In this document: piece after piece, positions 25,607-33,632 of the stretch
How positions within the stretch are numbered: position 1 is the stretch's first letter
Layout of the letters: each line of letters starts with the position of its first letter
NCBI RefSeq assembly: GCF_029846175.1
Contig: NZ_JARWAC010000005.1
Coordinates: 62,001-126,000 of the forward strand
DNA from: Sphaerisporangium sp. TRM90804
GTDB lineage: Bacteria; Actinomycetota; Actinomycetes; Streptosporangiales; Streptosporangiaceae
Direction of reading: 5' to 3'
DNA length: 64,000 nucleotides
Notes under the pieces: generated by a model
The model's database searches: none
What the model saw: the letters and a program-made list of their open reading frames with translations, nothing else
What the model was told of the DNA's origin: nothing
Position numbers and translations under genes: made by a program

Positions 25607-25612
25607 TAGGGT
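25607..25612 (+). promoter_or_regulatory. Candidate -10 element of the amide operon
   Basis: TAGGGT 33 bp upstream of the permease start, behind an AT-rich stretch (25560-25603). It matches the actinobacterial housekeeping -10 consensus TANNNT, but the -35 region is poor. Confidence 0.3.
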
Positions 25613-25645
25613 ACGGCTCTGCCCCCGCGCCCGAAGGAGCCGTCG

Positions 25646-27067
25646 ATGACCTCCCCATCCGACACGTCAGGGGTTCCGCCCACCGCCGAACCAGGCGTCG
25701 AACGCTTCGGCTACAAGCAGGAACTCCAGCGATCCCTCAGCTTCACCGACCTGCTGGTCTACGGCCTGATCTTCATGGTGCCCATCGCGCCGTTCGGCAT
25801 CTTCGGCGGCGTCTTCCAGGCGTCCGGCGGAATGGTGGCGCTCGCCTACGTCATCGGCATGGTGGCGATGGCCTTCACCGCGCTCTCGTACTCGCAGATG
25901 GCGCAGGCCTTCCCGATGGCCGGATCGGTCTACACCTACGCCGGGCGCGGCATCTCGGCCCCGGTGGGCTTCCTGGCCGGATGGGTGATCCTGCTCGACT
26001 ACGTACTGGTGCCGGCCCTGCTCTACCTGGTGGCGAGCGCCGCCATGGCGTCGTTCGTGCCCGCCGTCCCGATCTGGATCTGGATCATCGGCTTCATCGT
26101 GCTCAACACGGCGGTCAACTACTTCGGCATCAGGATCACCGCGCGGACCAACAAGATCATGCTCGTCGGCGAGCTGATCGTGCTGGCGATCTTCCTGGTC
26201 ATCGGCCTGGTCGCGCTGGCGCAGGGCAAGGGACACGGCGACGTGTTCAGCCCCCTGTTCGACTCCTCGACGTTCTCCTGGGCGCTGGTGTTCGGCGCGG
26301 TGTCGGTGGCCGTCCTGTCGTTCCTCGGCTTCGACGGCATCTCGATGCTCGCCGAGGAGAGCAGGGAGGACACCCGCAGGCTCGGCCGCTCCATGATCAT
26401 GGCGCTGGGCCTGGCCGGCGTGCTGTTCGTCGTGCAGACCTGGGTGGCCGCGCTGCTGGTGCCCACCCGGGCCGAGCTGCTGGCGAACGGAGACCCGGCC
26501 GGAACGGCGTTCTACGACACCGCCGAGTACGCGGGCGGCCACTGGCTCAGCGTCCTGACCGCCGTCGCCACCGCCGTGGCCTGGGGCTTCGCCAACTCCC
26601 TGGTCGCCCAGGCGGCCACCTCCCGCCTGCTGTTCGCGATGGCCCGCGACCGGCAGCTCCCCAGGTTCCTCGGCAAGGTGCACCCCACCCACCGGGTTCC
26701 GGTCAACGCGACGCTGCTCGTGGCGGTCGTCTCGCTGCTCCTCGGCCTGTACATGAGCACGCGGGACGACGGCATCACGCTGCTCGGCAGCCTGGTCAAC
26801 TTCGGAGCCATGACGGCCTTCCTGGCGCTGCACGTCTCGGTCGTCGTGCACTACGTCGTGCGCGGGGGGAGCCGCGACTGGTGGCGGCACCTGGTCGCGC
26901 CGGTGATCGGCTTCCTGATCCTGCTGTACGTGGTGATCAACGCGAAGGTGGCCGCCCAGGTGCTGGGCTTCGCCTGGCTGGGCGTCGGGGTCGTCGTACT
27001 CATCGGCACCTTCGCGCTCGGCCGTCGTCCCACCCTTTCCGGCATCAACACGGAGGTCGACGAGTGA
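25646..27067 (+). CDS. APC superfamily amino-acid/amide permease
   Basis: 473 residues with about 12 hydrophobic helices of the APC fold. It begins LQRSLSFTDLLVYGLIFMVPIAPFGIFGGVFQASGG and contains AQAFPMAGSVYTYAGRGIS, the conserved helix 2-3 region, and FLGFDGISMLAEESRED, typical of amino-acid transporters. An AAGGAGCC RBS precedes the ATG at 25646. It overlaps the acetamidase gene by 4 bp, so it likely imports the amidase substrate or exports its product; the solute is not predictable. Confidence 0.87.
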   Translation: MTSPSDTSGVPPTAEPGVERFGYKQELQRSLSFTDLLVYGLIFMVPIAPFGIFGGVFQASGGMVALAYVIGMVAMAFTALSYSQMAQAFPMAGSVYTYAGRGISAPVGFLAGWVILLDYVLVPALLYLVASAAMASFVPAVPIWIWIIGFIVLNTAVNYFGIRITARTNKIMLVGELIVLAIFLVIGLVALAQGKGHGDVFSPLFDSSTFSWALVFGAVSVAVLSFLGFDGISMLAEESREDTRRLGRSMIMALGLAGVLFVVQTWVAALLVPTRAELLANGDPAGTAFYDTAEYAGGHWLSVLTAVATAVAWGFANSLVAQAATSRLLFAMARDRQLPRFLGKVHPTHRVPVNATLLVAVVSLLLGLYMSTRDDGITLLGSLVNFGAMTAFLALHVSVVVHYVVRGGSRDWWRHLVAPVIGFLILLYVVINAKVAAQVLGFAWLGVGVVVLIGTFALGRRPTLSGINTEVDE

Positions 27068-28074
27068 ACGTCCAGTCCTACCGGCCCTCGCCCGAGGAGC
27101 TGTCCTACACCTTCGGCGGGCGGCCCGCCGTCGGCGCCGTCACGCCGGGCACGGTGCTGGAGCTGTACACCGAGGACTGCTTCGGCGGCCGGGTGCGCGG
27201 CACCGGCGACCTGCCGTCCGAGGTCTGCGAGTTCCCCTACCTCAACCCGGTCACCGGGCCCTTCCACGTGGAGGGCGCGGAGCCGGGCGACACGATCGCC
27301 CTGCACTTCGTCTCGATCGAGCCCGCGCGCGACTGGGCGGTGTCCACCACGTTCCCGCACTTCGGCGCGCTCACCGGCACCCACACCACGGCGATGCTCC
27401 AGCCGGCGCTGGAGGAGGTCGTGTGGATGTACGAGGTCGACGCGGACCGGCGGCTGGTCCGCTACCGGGCGCGGCGCGGCGACTTCACCGTGGAGATGCC
27501 GCTGGACCCGATGCACGGCACCGTCGGCGTGGCCCCGGGCGCCTCCGAGGCGCGCATGACGATCACGCCCGACGCGCACGGCGGGAACATGGACACCCCG
27601 GAGCTGCGGGCCGGGGTGACGGTGTACCTCGGGGTCAACGTCGAGGGCGGCCTGTTCGCCATCGGCGACGGGCACTGCCGCCAGGGGCACGGCGAGGTCT
27701 GCGGCACCGCGGTGGAGGCCGCGATGAACACCGTCGTGGCCGTCGAGCTGGTCAAGGGCGCCCTCACGCCGTGGCCCCGCCTGGAGGACGACGAGCACCT
27801 GATGTCCACCGGCTCGGCGCGGCCCCTGGAGGACGCCTACCGGATCAGCCAGCACGACATGGTCACCTGGGCCGCGTCGCTCACCGGGCTCGACCAGCTC
27901 GACGCCTACCAGCTCGTCAGCCAGGGCGGCGAGGCGCCGGTGGGCAACGTGTGCGACACCAACTACACGATGCTCGCCAAGATGCCCAAGGCCTACCTCG
28001 GCGCCCCCGAGGTCTACGGCTCCGCGCACGCCCGCCTGCGCGCCCTCGGCGCCGAGTACCTGTCCTCCCGCTGA
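27064..28074 (+). CDS. Acetamidase/formamidase family amidohydrolase
   Basis: 336 residues, the family's usual length. Typical segments are TVLELYTEDCFGGRVRG, NPVTGPFHVEGAEPGDTIALHFVSIEPARDWAV, GGNMDTPELRAGVTVYLGVNVEGGLFAIGDGHCRQGHGEVCGTAVE and NVCDTNYTMLAKMPK. The GDGHxxQGxGE metal-site motif is intact. It hydrolyses formamide, acetamide or a related short amide to ammonia and the acid. The GTG start overlaps the permease stop. With the AmiC-like sensor and permease it forms a nitrogen-scavenging unit. Confidence 0.9.
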   Translation: MNVQSYRPSPEELSYTFGGRPAVGAVTPGTVLELYTEDCFGGRVRGTGDLPSEVCEFPYLNPVTGPFHVEGAEPGDTIALHFVSIEPARDWAVSTTFPHFGALTGTHTTAMLQPALEEVVWMYEVDADRRLVRYRARRGDFTVEMPLDPMHGTVGVAPGASEARMTITPDAHGGNMDTPELRAGVTVYLGVNVEGGLFAIGDGHCRQGHGEVCGTAVEAAMNTVVAVELVKGALTPWPRLEDDEHLMSTGSARPLEDAYRISQHDMVTWAASLTGLDQLDAYQLVSQGGEAPVGNVCDTNYTMLAKMPKAYLGAPEVYGSAHARLRALGAEYLSSR

Positions 28075-28077
28075 CGC

Positions 28078-28109
28078 CGTCCCCGGCGCCGCTCGGCGGC
28101 GCCGGGACG
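28078..28109 (+). terminator. Terminator after the amidase gene
   Basis: A GC-rich hairpin with arms 28078-28091 and 28097-28109 (one bulged C) begins 3 bp after the amidase stop. Confidence 0.65.
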
Positions 28110-28152
28110 TGTCCAGCAGGCTCGCCGTATCCTGTGAATTCGATGGGAAAAC

Positions 28153-28187
28153 TTGGTGAAGTCCTGTTCAACCAGTATGTTCACCAA
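28153..28187 (+). promoter_or_regulatory. Hairpin abutting the sulfotransferase start codon
   Basis: TTGGTGAA at 28153-28160 pairs perfectly with TTCACCAA at 28180-28187, ending 2 bp before the ATG. An alternative fold pairs TGGTGAA with TTCAACCA inside the loop. There is no separate Shine-Dalgarno, so the structure would cover the ribosome landing area and could gate translation; alternatively it is a dyad operator. Confidence 0.4.
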
Positions 28188-28189
28188 CC

Positions 28190-29083
28190 ATGAACTGGAA
28201 GCGCAAGATCAATGACGCGCTGACGGGGGCCACCGGTTTCCAGATTGAACGAGTAGGAAAAGTCGGTTCGGCGGCGAGCGCCACGACGAATAGACCTGCC
28301 AAGGCCGCGGACGATCTGGTCCGGCCTCCGGCCGACCCGAAGACCGATCGGCTGCTGGTCGGCCCGGTCTTCGTCCTCTCCCCTGTGAGGTCCGGATCCA
28401 CCCTGTTCAGAGCCCTCCTGAACGCCCACTCGGCGTTGCACGCCCCGCACGAGCTCCACGTACGGCGGTTGACCGTCGGCTTCGGCACCTCGCTCGCCGA
28501 GAACGCGATGGAGGCGCTCGGCCACAATCGCGCCGATCTGGAACACCTGCTATGGGACCGGGTGCTCCACCGCGAACTGGTGAAAAGCGGGAAACAATTC
28601 ATCGTCGACAAGACGCCCGCGAATGCGTTCGCCTTTGAACGCATTCGCGCCTGCTGGCCGGACGCGCGGTACGTCTTCCTGCTGCGCCACCCGGCCTCGA
28701 TCGCCCGCTCGTGGCACGAGGCCAGCCCCGACAAGCGGACGCCGGAGGAGGCGGCGGCGGACGCCCTGCGCTACATGAAGGCGGTGGAGAAGGCCCGTCG
28801 CGCGCTGACCGGCCTCACCGTCCACTACGAGGAGCTGACCGCCGACCCCGAGCGGGAGACCCGGCGGGTGTGCGAGTTCCTCGGCCTTCCCTGGGAGCCG
28901 GGGATGCTCGACTACGGCCCGCAAGCCGTGATCAAGAAGGGCCTGGGCGACTGGAAGGACAAGATCCAGTCCGGCACCGTCCAGCCCGGCCGCGACCTGC
29001 CCGACCCGGAGGAGATCCCCGAACTGCTGCGGCCGATGTGCCGGAGCTGGGGCTACCTGCCGGAAACGGCCGGGCCGGCATGA
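28190..29083 (+). CDS. Sulfotransferase family protein
   Basis: 297 residues. The PAPS 5'-phosphosulfate loop is FVLSPVRSGSTLFRALLNAHS (about 64-84) and the 3'-phosphate-binding region is RYVFLLRHPASIARSW. A HELHVRR segment and DKTPAN fit the Stf0/Sulfotransfer_3 type that sulfates small molecules or glycolipids. It is 46 bp ahead of a glycosyltransferase, so a sulfated glycoconjugate is plausible. The first ~40 residues are less GC-rich in codon choice than the rest. Confidence 0.85.
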   Translation: MNWKRKINDALTGATGFQIERVGKVGSAASATTNRPAKAADDLVRPPADPKTDRLLVGPVFVLSPVRSGSTLFRALLNAHSALHAPHELHVRRLTVGFGTSLAENAMEALGHNRADLEHLLWDRVLHRELVKSGKQFIVDKTPANAFAFERIRACWPDARYVFLLRHPASIARSWHEASPDKRTPEEAAADALRYMKAVEKARRALTGLTVHYEELTADPERETRRVCEFLGLPWEPGMLDYGPQAVIKKGLGDWKDKIQSGTVQPGRDLPDPEEIPELLRPMCRSWGYLPETAGPA

Positions 29084-29129
29084 GCGCGCCCGACGTGCGA
29101 CATACGCGGGCCCGGAACGGGCGTGCCCG

Positions 29130-30278
29130 GTGAAGATCCGCTACATGCTCCTGCACGCCTACGGGCTCGGCGGCACGATCCGCACGGTGATCAACCAGGC
29201 GAACGCGATGACCGCCCGGGGCCACGAGGTGGAGGTGGTCAGCGTCGTCCGGCGGCGCGAGAAGCCCCAGTTCACCATCGACCCCCGCGTGCGCCTCACC
29301 AGCCTGGTCGACCAGCGCCAGGAGATCGCGGCCGACTCCCTGGGACGCAAGGCCTGGCGCCGCCTGCGCGGCAAGATCGTCCCGGCCGGCGAGTACGCCG
29401 CCGGCTACTTCACCGAACGGGTGGAGCGGGCCGTCATCGACTACGTCGCCGGGCTCGAGGACGGCATCCTCGTCACCACCCGCCCGGCGCTCAACCTGAT
29501 CTCCGCCCGCAAGGCGCAGGCCGGCGTGGTGCGGGTCGGCCAGGAGCACATGAACCTGGGCACCTACCCCGCCAGCGTGCGCGAGCAGATCACCCGCCAC
29601 TACGGCCGGCTCGACGCGCTCGCCACGCTGACCGGCACCGACCGCGACGACTACCAGCCCCTCCTGCCCGGCACGCTGGTCGTGCGGGTGCCCAACGCCG
29701 TGCACGGCGGCGACCAGAAGCCCTCCGAGCAGCACAACCCCATCGTGATCGCCGCGGGGCGGCTGGTCTCCCAGAAGGGGTTCGACTTCCTCATCCCGGC
29801 CTTCCGCCAGGTCGCCGACCGTCACCCCGCCTGGCGGCTGCACATCTACGGCAGCGGGCCCAAGAAGGAGCGGCTCACCGCCCTGATCGAGGAGCACGGG
29901 CTCGACGGCCACGTCGTCCTGAAGGGCCGCACCGACCGGCTCGACGAGAGGCTGGCTGAGGCCTCCGTCTACGTGCTGAGCTCTCGTTTCGAAGGTCTGC
30001 CGATGGTGATGATCGAGGCGATGACCCACTCCCTGCCGGTCGTCGCGTTCGACTGTCCCACCGGGCCCGCCGACGTGCTGACCCCGGAGGTGGACGGCCT
30101 GCTCGTCCCGCCCCGGGACGTCGACGCGCTGGCCGCAGGCCTCAACCGGCTCATCGCCGACCGCGACCTGCGCCTGCGCATGGGCGCCGCCGCCGCGGTG
30201 ACGGCGCGGGCCTACACCCCCGAGGTCGTGACGCCGATGTGGGAGGATCTGTTCACCTCCCTGCTTCGCGACCGGTAG
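29130..30278 (+). CDS. Glycosyltransferase family 4 (GT-B)
   Basis: 382 residues from the GTG at 29130. The GT-B acceptor domain opens with LLHAYGLGGTIRTVINQANAM. The donor half has IVIAAGRLVSQKGFDFLI, LHIYGSGPKKERL, VVLKGRTDRLDERLAEASVYVLSSRFEGLPMVMIEAM (the EX7E catalytic motif region) and a C-terminal helix. It transfers a sugar from a nucleotide donor with retention. It probably works with the upstream sulfotransferase. It ends 3 bp from the convergent epimerase gene. Confidence 0.9.
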   Translation: MKIRYMLLHAYGLGGTIRTVINQANAMTARGHEVEVVSVVRRREKPQFTIDPRVRLTSLVDQRQEIAADSLGRKAWRRLRGKIVPAGEYAAGYFTERVERAVIDYVAGLEDGILVTTRPALNLISARKAQAGVVRVGQEHMNLGTYPASVREQITRHYGRLDALATLTGTDRDDYQPLLPGTLVVRVPNAVHGGDQKPSEQHNPIVIAAGRLVSQKGFDFLIPAFRQVADRHPAWRLHIYGSGPKKERLTALIEEHGLDGHVVLKGRTDRLDERLAEASVYVLSSRFEGLPMVMIEAMTHSLPVVAFDCPTGPADVLTPEVDGLLVPPRDVDALAAGLNRLIADRDLRLRMGAAAAVTARAYTPEVVTPMWEDLFTSLLRDR

Positions 30279-30281
30279 CCG

Positions 30282-31220
30282 TCAGGCGGCCTGCCCGGCG
30301 CGCCACCAGGCGATCGTCCGCTCCAGCGCGTCGTCCGTCGCGGTGGGCGCGAGGCCGAAGGTCTTCTCGAAGTCCGAGGCGTCGGCGACGAACGGCCGCG
30401 TCCACTGGTAGCGCGTCTCCTCCAGCTCCCGGATCAGCGGGGAGACGACCCCCGCCGCCCGCATCACCCAGTGCGGCACGGAGGCGACGCGGGGCGAAGG
30501 GGCGCCCGCCAGGGTGGCCGCCAGTTCGGCCAGCTGCCGGATCGTCAGGGCGGGGCTGGACGCGACGTGCCAGGCGCGGCCCCAGGCCCGCTCGTCCGTC
30601 CCCGCCACGGCGAGGGCGTCCGCCATGTCGGGCAGGTAGGTGAAGCTGTGCGGCTGGTCGGGGTCGGCGGGGAACCGGATCGTCCTTCCGGCGAGCAGCG
30701 GCTTGAGCAGCCGGTCGCCGAAGAACGCGTGGTCGCTCATGCCCGGCCCGAAGTAGTCGGAGCCGCGCACCTCGGTGACCCGCACCCGGCCCGCCTGGTG
30801 GGCGGCGAGCGCGTCGGCCCACATGCGGGCCCTGACCCGGCCCTTGACGCCGGTGGACGCCAGCGGGGTGTCCTCGGTCATCGGGCCGTCGACCGGCCCG
30901 TACCCGTAGAGGTTGCCGGTCGTCACGAGCACGGCCCCGTTGTCCTCGGCGACGCCGAGCAGGGCGCCGGCCATCGGCGGCCAGTCCCGCGGCCAGCGGT
31001 GGTAGGGAGGGTTGACGCAGTTGTACAGGACGTCCGCCCCCGCCGCGACGGCGCCGAACCGGCCGCGGTCGGCCAGGTCCGCCCGCGCCCGGGTGATGCG
31101 CGGAGCGACCGGCCCCCTGCCCGACCGGGTGACGACGACGACCTCATGGCCCTCGCCGGCGAGAACGCGGGCGAGCCGCCCCCCGACCTGGCCCGCGCCC
31201 ACGACAACGTGCTTTCCCAT
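30282..31220 (-). CDS. NAD(P)-dependent epimerase/dehydratase-like protein (atypical SDR)
   Basis: 312 residues from the ATG at 31220. The N-terminal GAGQVGGRLARVLAGEGHEVVVVTRSG is a Rossmann NAD(P)-binding motif; TTGNLYGYGP carries the tyrosine of the SDR site without a clear YxxxK lysine, so activity may differ from classical epimerases. The upstream region (31221-31396) holds two copies of the CAAGAGC-NN-TGCTCTC operator that also precedes the TetR gene, so it should be controlled by that repressor. Confidence 0.82.
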   Translation of the reverse strand: MGKHVVVGAGQVGGRLARVLAGEGHEVVVVTRSGRGPVAPRITRARADLADRGRFGAVAAGADVLYNCVNPPYHRWPRDWPPMAGALLGVAEDNGAVLVTTGNLYGYGPVDGPMTEDTPLASTGVKGRVRARMWADALAAHQAGRVRVTEVRGSDYFGPGMSDHAFFGDRLLKPLLAGRTIRFPADPDQPHSFTYLPDMADALAVAGTDERAWGRAWHVASSPALTIRQLAELAATLAGAPSPRVASVPHWVMRAAGVVSPLIRELEETRYQWTRPFVADASDFEKTFGLAPTATDDALERTIAWWRAGQAA

Positions 31221-31276
31221 GCTCGATCCCCTCGTCGCGGCCACTCCGGCCCTCTCGGGTGCACACCGCTCTTACC

Positions 31277-31292
31277 CAAGAGCAATGCTCTC
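31277..31292. promoter_or_regulatory. TetR-type operator, copy 1
   Basis: CAAGAGCAATGCTCTC, a 16-bp sequence with arms AGAGC/GCTCT, 57 bp upstream of the epimerase start. The same motif recurs 35 bp away and again upstream of the TetR gene. Confidence 0.7.
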
Positions 31293-31311
31293 TCAACGGC
31301 CGGGCCATCGT

Positions 31312-31327
31312 CAAGAGCACTGCTCTC
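31312..31327. promoter_or_regulatory. TetR-type operator, copy 2
   Basis: CAAGAGCACTGCTCTC, identical to copy 1 except at the two central bases, with centres 35 bp apart. Confidence 0.7.
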
Positions 31328-31396
31328 GTATCGTTTCCCCGCTCCGAGCCAGGCGGCCCCGGTGTGTCACCCGGACGTGCGCGGGGCGGCCATGTG

Positions 31397-32668
31397 TCAC
31401 ACGGAGGAGCGCGGAGTCGCGGCCATGCGCGCGACGACCAGTCCCCAGACGACGGTGAGCAGCAGGGCCAGCGTCAACGTGAAGGGCGGCAGCGTCCACA
31501 CGCCCATCCCCTCGGCGAACACGCCGGCGAGCCACGGGAACACCGCGCCGCCGATCACCGACACGCCGTTCAGCACCCCGATCGCCGTGGGCACCAGCCG
31601 GGCCGTGGTCATCCTCGGCGTGACGGCCATCGTGGTGGGGAAGACGGGCCCGAGCCAGAAGCCGAGCAGGACGAGGCTCACGGCGGCCACCGCCGGCACG
31701 GGCGCGAGCCAGGTCAGCGCCGCGCTGGCCGTGACGCCGGCCAGGCAGGCGAAGGTCATGCCGGTCGCCGTCCAGCCGAGTCGCGTCGCCGCCGGGCTGA
31801 TGAGGAACCGTCCCAGAGCGAGCCCGAGCCAGTACCCCGAGACCGTGTATCCGGCGACCAGGTCGCTCTGCCCGTGCTCGTCCACCAGGAAGGTGAAGGC
31901 CCAGTTGCCCACGCCCACCTCCAGGCCGACGTAGACGGCGAGGAAGACGGCGCCCAGCAGCACCGCCGGCTCCCGCAACGCGGTGCCCAGCATCCCGCCC
32001 CCGGTCGCGGCCGGCGCGGCGGGAATCGGAGCGGTGAGGGCCGGACCGGTGGAGGTGGAGACGGGGCCGGCGGGGGCGACGTCGGCGGGGGCCCTCTCAC
32101 GGGGCGCCGGAGGGTGCGCCCGGAGGGTGAGCACGAAGCCGGCGACCAGCGGCAGGCAGGCCAGGCCGAGGGCCAGCCACACCGCGGTCCACGGGAGGTG
32201 GCGGAGCATCCACGTGGCCAGCAGGGGGCCGGCCAGCGCGCCGACGCCGAAGAACGCGTGCAGGCGGTTGAGCAGCGTCCTGGCCCTCGGCAGGTCGGCC
32301 AGGTAGGTGTTGAGCACCGACTCCATGAGGCCGGTGCCGTAACCGGCCACCACCTGCACGGCCACGAACGCCAGGAAGGGCGGGCGCACGGCCGTGTACA
32401 GCCCGGCCACGACGAAGACGCCGCCGCCGACGGCCAAGGACGTCCTGATCCCGAAGCGGTGGATCAGCGCGCCCGAGGTGGACCCCGCCAGCAGGAACCC
32501 CGCGGAGAAGGCGAAGAAGGTGGTCCCGATCACGGCCTTGTCGACGCCGTAGTCTCGGATCTGGGCGGGCAGCAGCACACCGCCCACTCCCGCGCTCACG
32601 CCGATCAGGATGAAGGCGGCGTAGGCGACCCCGACCGGGCTCACCCGCGCCCACCGCGGCACAGACAT
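31397..32668 (-). CDS. MFS transporter (FucP/sugar-efflux type)
   Basis: 423 residues with 12 predicted membrane helices. The start ATG at 32668 has GGAGG upstream. The fold begins VAYAAFILIGVSAGVGGVLLPAQIRDYG and includes a central cytoplasmic Pro/Ala-rich linker (about 195-245). It may be an exporter or sugar importer; no substrate motif is clear. It lies between the epimerase and the divergent TetR gene and may belong to the same regulon, though only the TetR-side operator faces its promoter. Confidence 0.85.
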   Translation of the reverse strand: MSVPRWARVSPVGVAYAAFILIGVSAGVGGVLLPAQIRDYGVDKAVIGTTFFAFSAGFLLAGSTSGALIHRFGIRTSLAVGGGVFVVAGLYTAVRPPFLAFVAVQVVAGYGTGLMESVLNTYLADLPRARTLLNRLHAFFGVGALAGPLLATWMLRHLPWTAVWLALGLACLPLVAGFVLTLRAHPPAPRERAPADVAPAGPVSTSTGPALTAPIPAAPAATGGGMLGTALREPAVLLGAVFLAVYVGLEVGVGNWAFTFLVDEHGQSDLVAGYTVSGYWLGLALGRFLISPAATRLGWTATGMTFACLAGVTASAALTWLAPVPAVAAVSLVLLGFWLGPVFPTTMAVTPRMTTARLVPTAIGVLNGVSVIGGAVFPWLAGVFAEGMGVWTLPPFTLTLALLLTVVWGLVVARMAATPRSSV

Positions 32669-32863
32669 CGGACCTCCAGGGGGACGGCGCGCCACCCACC
32701 CTGACCCGGCGGCGGATCGGCGGCCTGCGCTCAAGCTCGGCCGTGCATCCGCGATGATCCAACTGCGCCGATGCGTCGCATGTTATCCCAGCCCCCCGCC
32801 AACCTGGAGCCCCAGGTCGGCGCCGCACAGGACGAGCGAGCGCCCACCGCCCGGCGGTCGGAG

Positions 32864-32879
32864 CAAGAGCGGTGCTCTC
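32864..32879. promoter_or_regulatory. TetR-type operator, copy 3
   Basis: CAAGAGCGGTGCTCTC, 21 bp upstream of the TetR start and about 196 bp upstream of the MFS start. A half-site GTGCTCT follows at 32891-32897. Position next to the regulator gene supports autoregulation. Confidence 0.7.
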
Positions 32880-32900
32880 TAACAGGCGAGGTGCTCTGCT

Positions 32901-33632
32901 ATGGTCGGGCAGATGAACGCAGGTCGCACCGCCCGGGAGCGTGTCCGAGCCGAGCTGATCCGCGAGATCAAGGACGTGGCACGCCGCCACCTGGCCGTCG
33001 ACGGCGCCGCCGGCCTGTCCCTGCGCGCGGTCGCCCGCGAGCTCGGCATGGTGTCCTCGGCGATCTACCGCTACTTCCCCAGCCGCGACGAGCTGCTCAC
33101 CGCGCTCATCATCGAGGCCTTCGACGCCGTCGGCACGGCCGTCGAGGAGGCCGACGCCTCCGTCCCGAACGACCGCCACCTCGACCGCTGGATGGCCGTC
33201 TGCCGCGCCATACGCGCCTGGGCCCTGGCCAACCCGCACGAGTACGCCCTCATCCACGGCTCCCCCGTGCCGGGCTACGTGGCCCCCGAGGCCACCGTGC
33301 CGGCCGCCGCCCGCGACGGCCAGGTGATGGCCCGCATCCTCCACGACGCCCGCCAGGCGGGCCGCCTCTCCCCCCCGCCCGTCGCCCTCCCCCCCGCTCC
33401 CGCGTCGTTCGCCCCCGACGCCGCCCGCATCCGCGAGGCCCTGCCCCTCTTCGCCCCGTTCCCCGACGACGTCATCATGCTCGGCCTGACGGCGTGGACG
33501 AACGTCTACGGCGCCGTCAGCTTCGAACTCTTCGGCATGTACCGCAACATGATCGAATCCGACCGCCCCGCCACCTTCGACCACATGACCCTCACCTTGG
33601 CCACCCTCCTCGGCCTCACCCCGACTCACTAG
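32901..33632 (+). CDS. TetR family transcriptional regulator
   Basis: 243 residues; ATG at 32901, or 12 bp later. The N-terminal helix-turn-helix is DVARRHLAVDGAAGLSLRAVARELGMVSSAIYRYFPSRDELLTALI. The C-terminal ligand domain resembles TetR_C_13/WHG types. It is divergent from the MFS gene, and a shared 16-bp palindrome lies in front of it and, twice, in front of the epimerase gene, so it likely represses all three. Its end overlaps the convergent ATPase gene by 17 bp. Confidence 0.9.
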   Translation: MVGQMNAGRTARERVRAELIREIKDVARRHLAVDGAAGLSLRAVARELGMVSSAIYRYFPSRDELLTALIIEAFDAVGTAVEEADASVPNDRHLDRWMAVCRAIRAWALANPHEYALIHGSPVPGYVAPEATVPAAARDGQVMARILHDARQAGRLSPPPVALPPAPASFAPDAARIREALPLFAPFPDDVIMLGLTAWTNVYGAVSFELFGMYRNMIESDRPATFDHMTLTLATLLGLTPTH

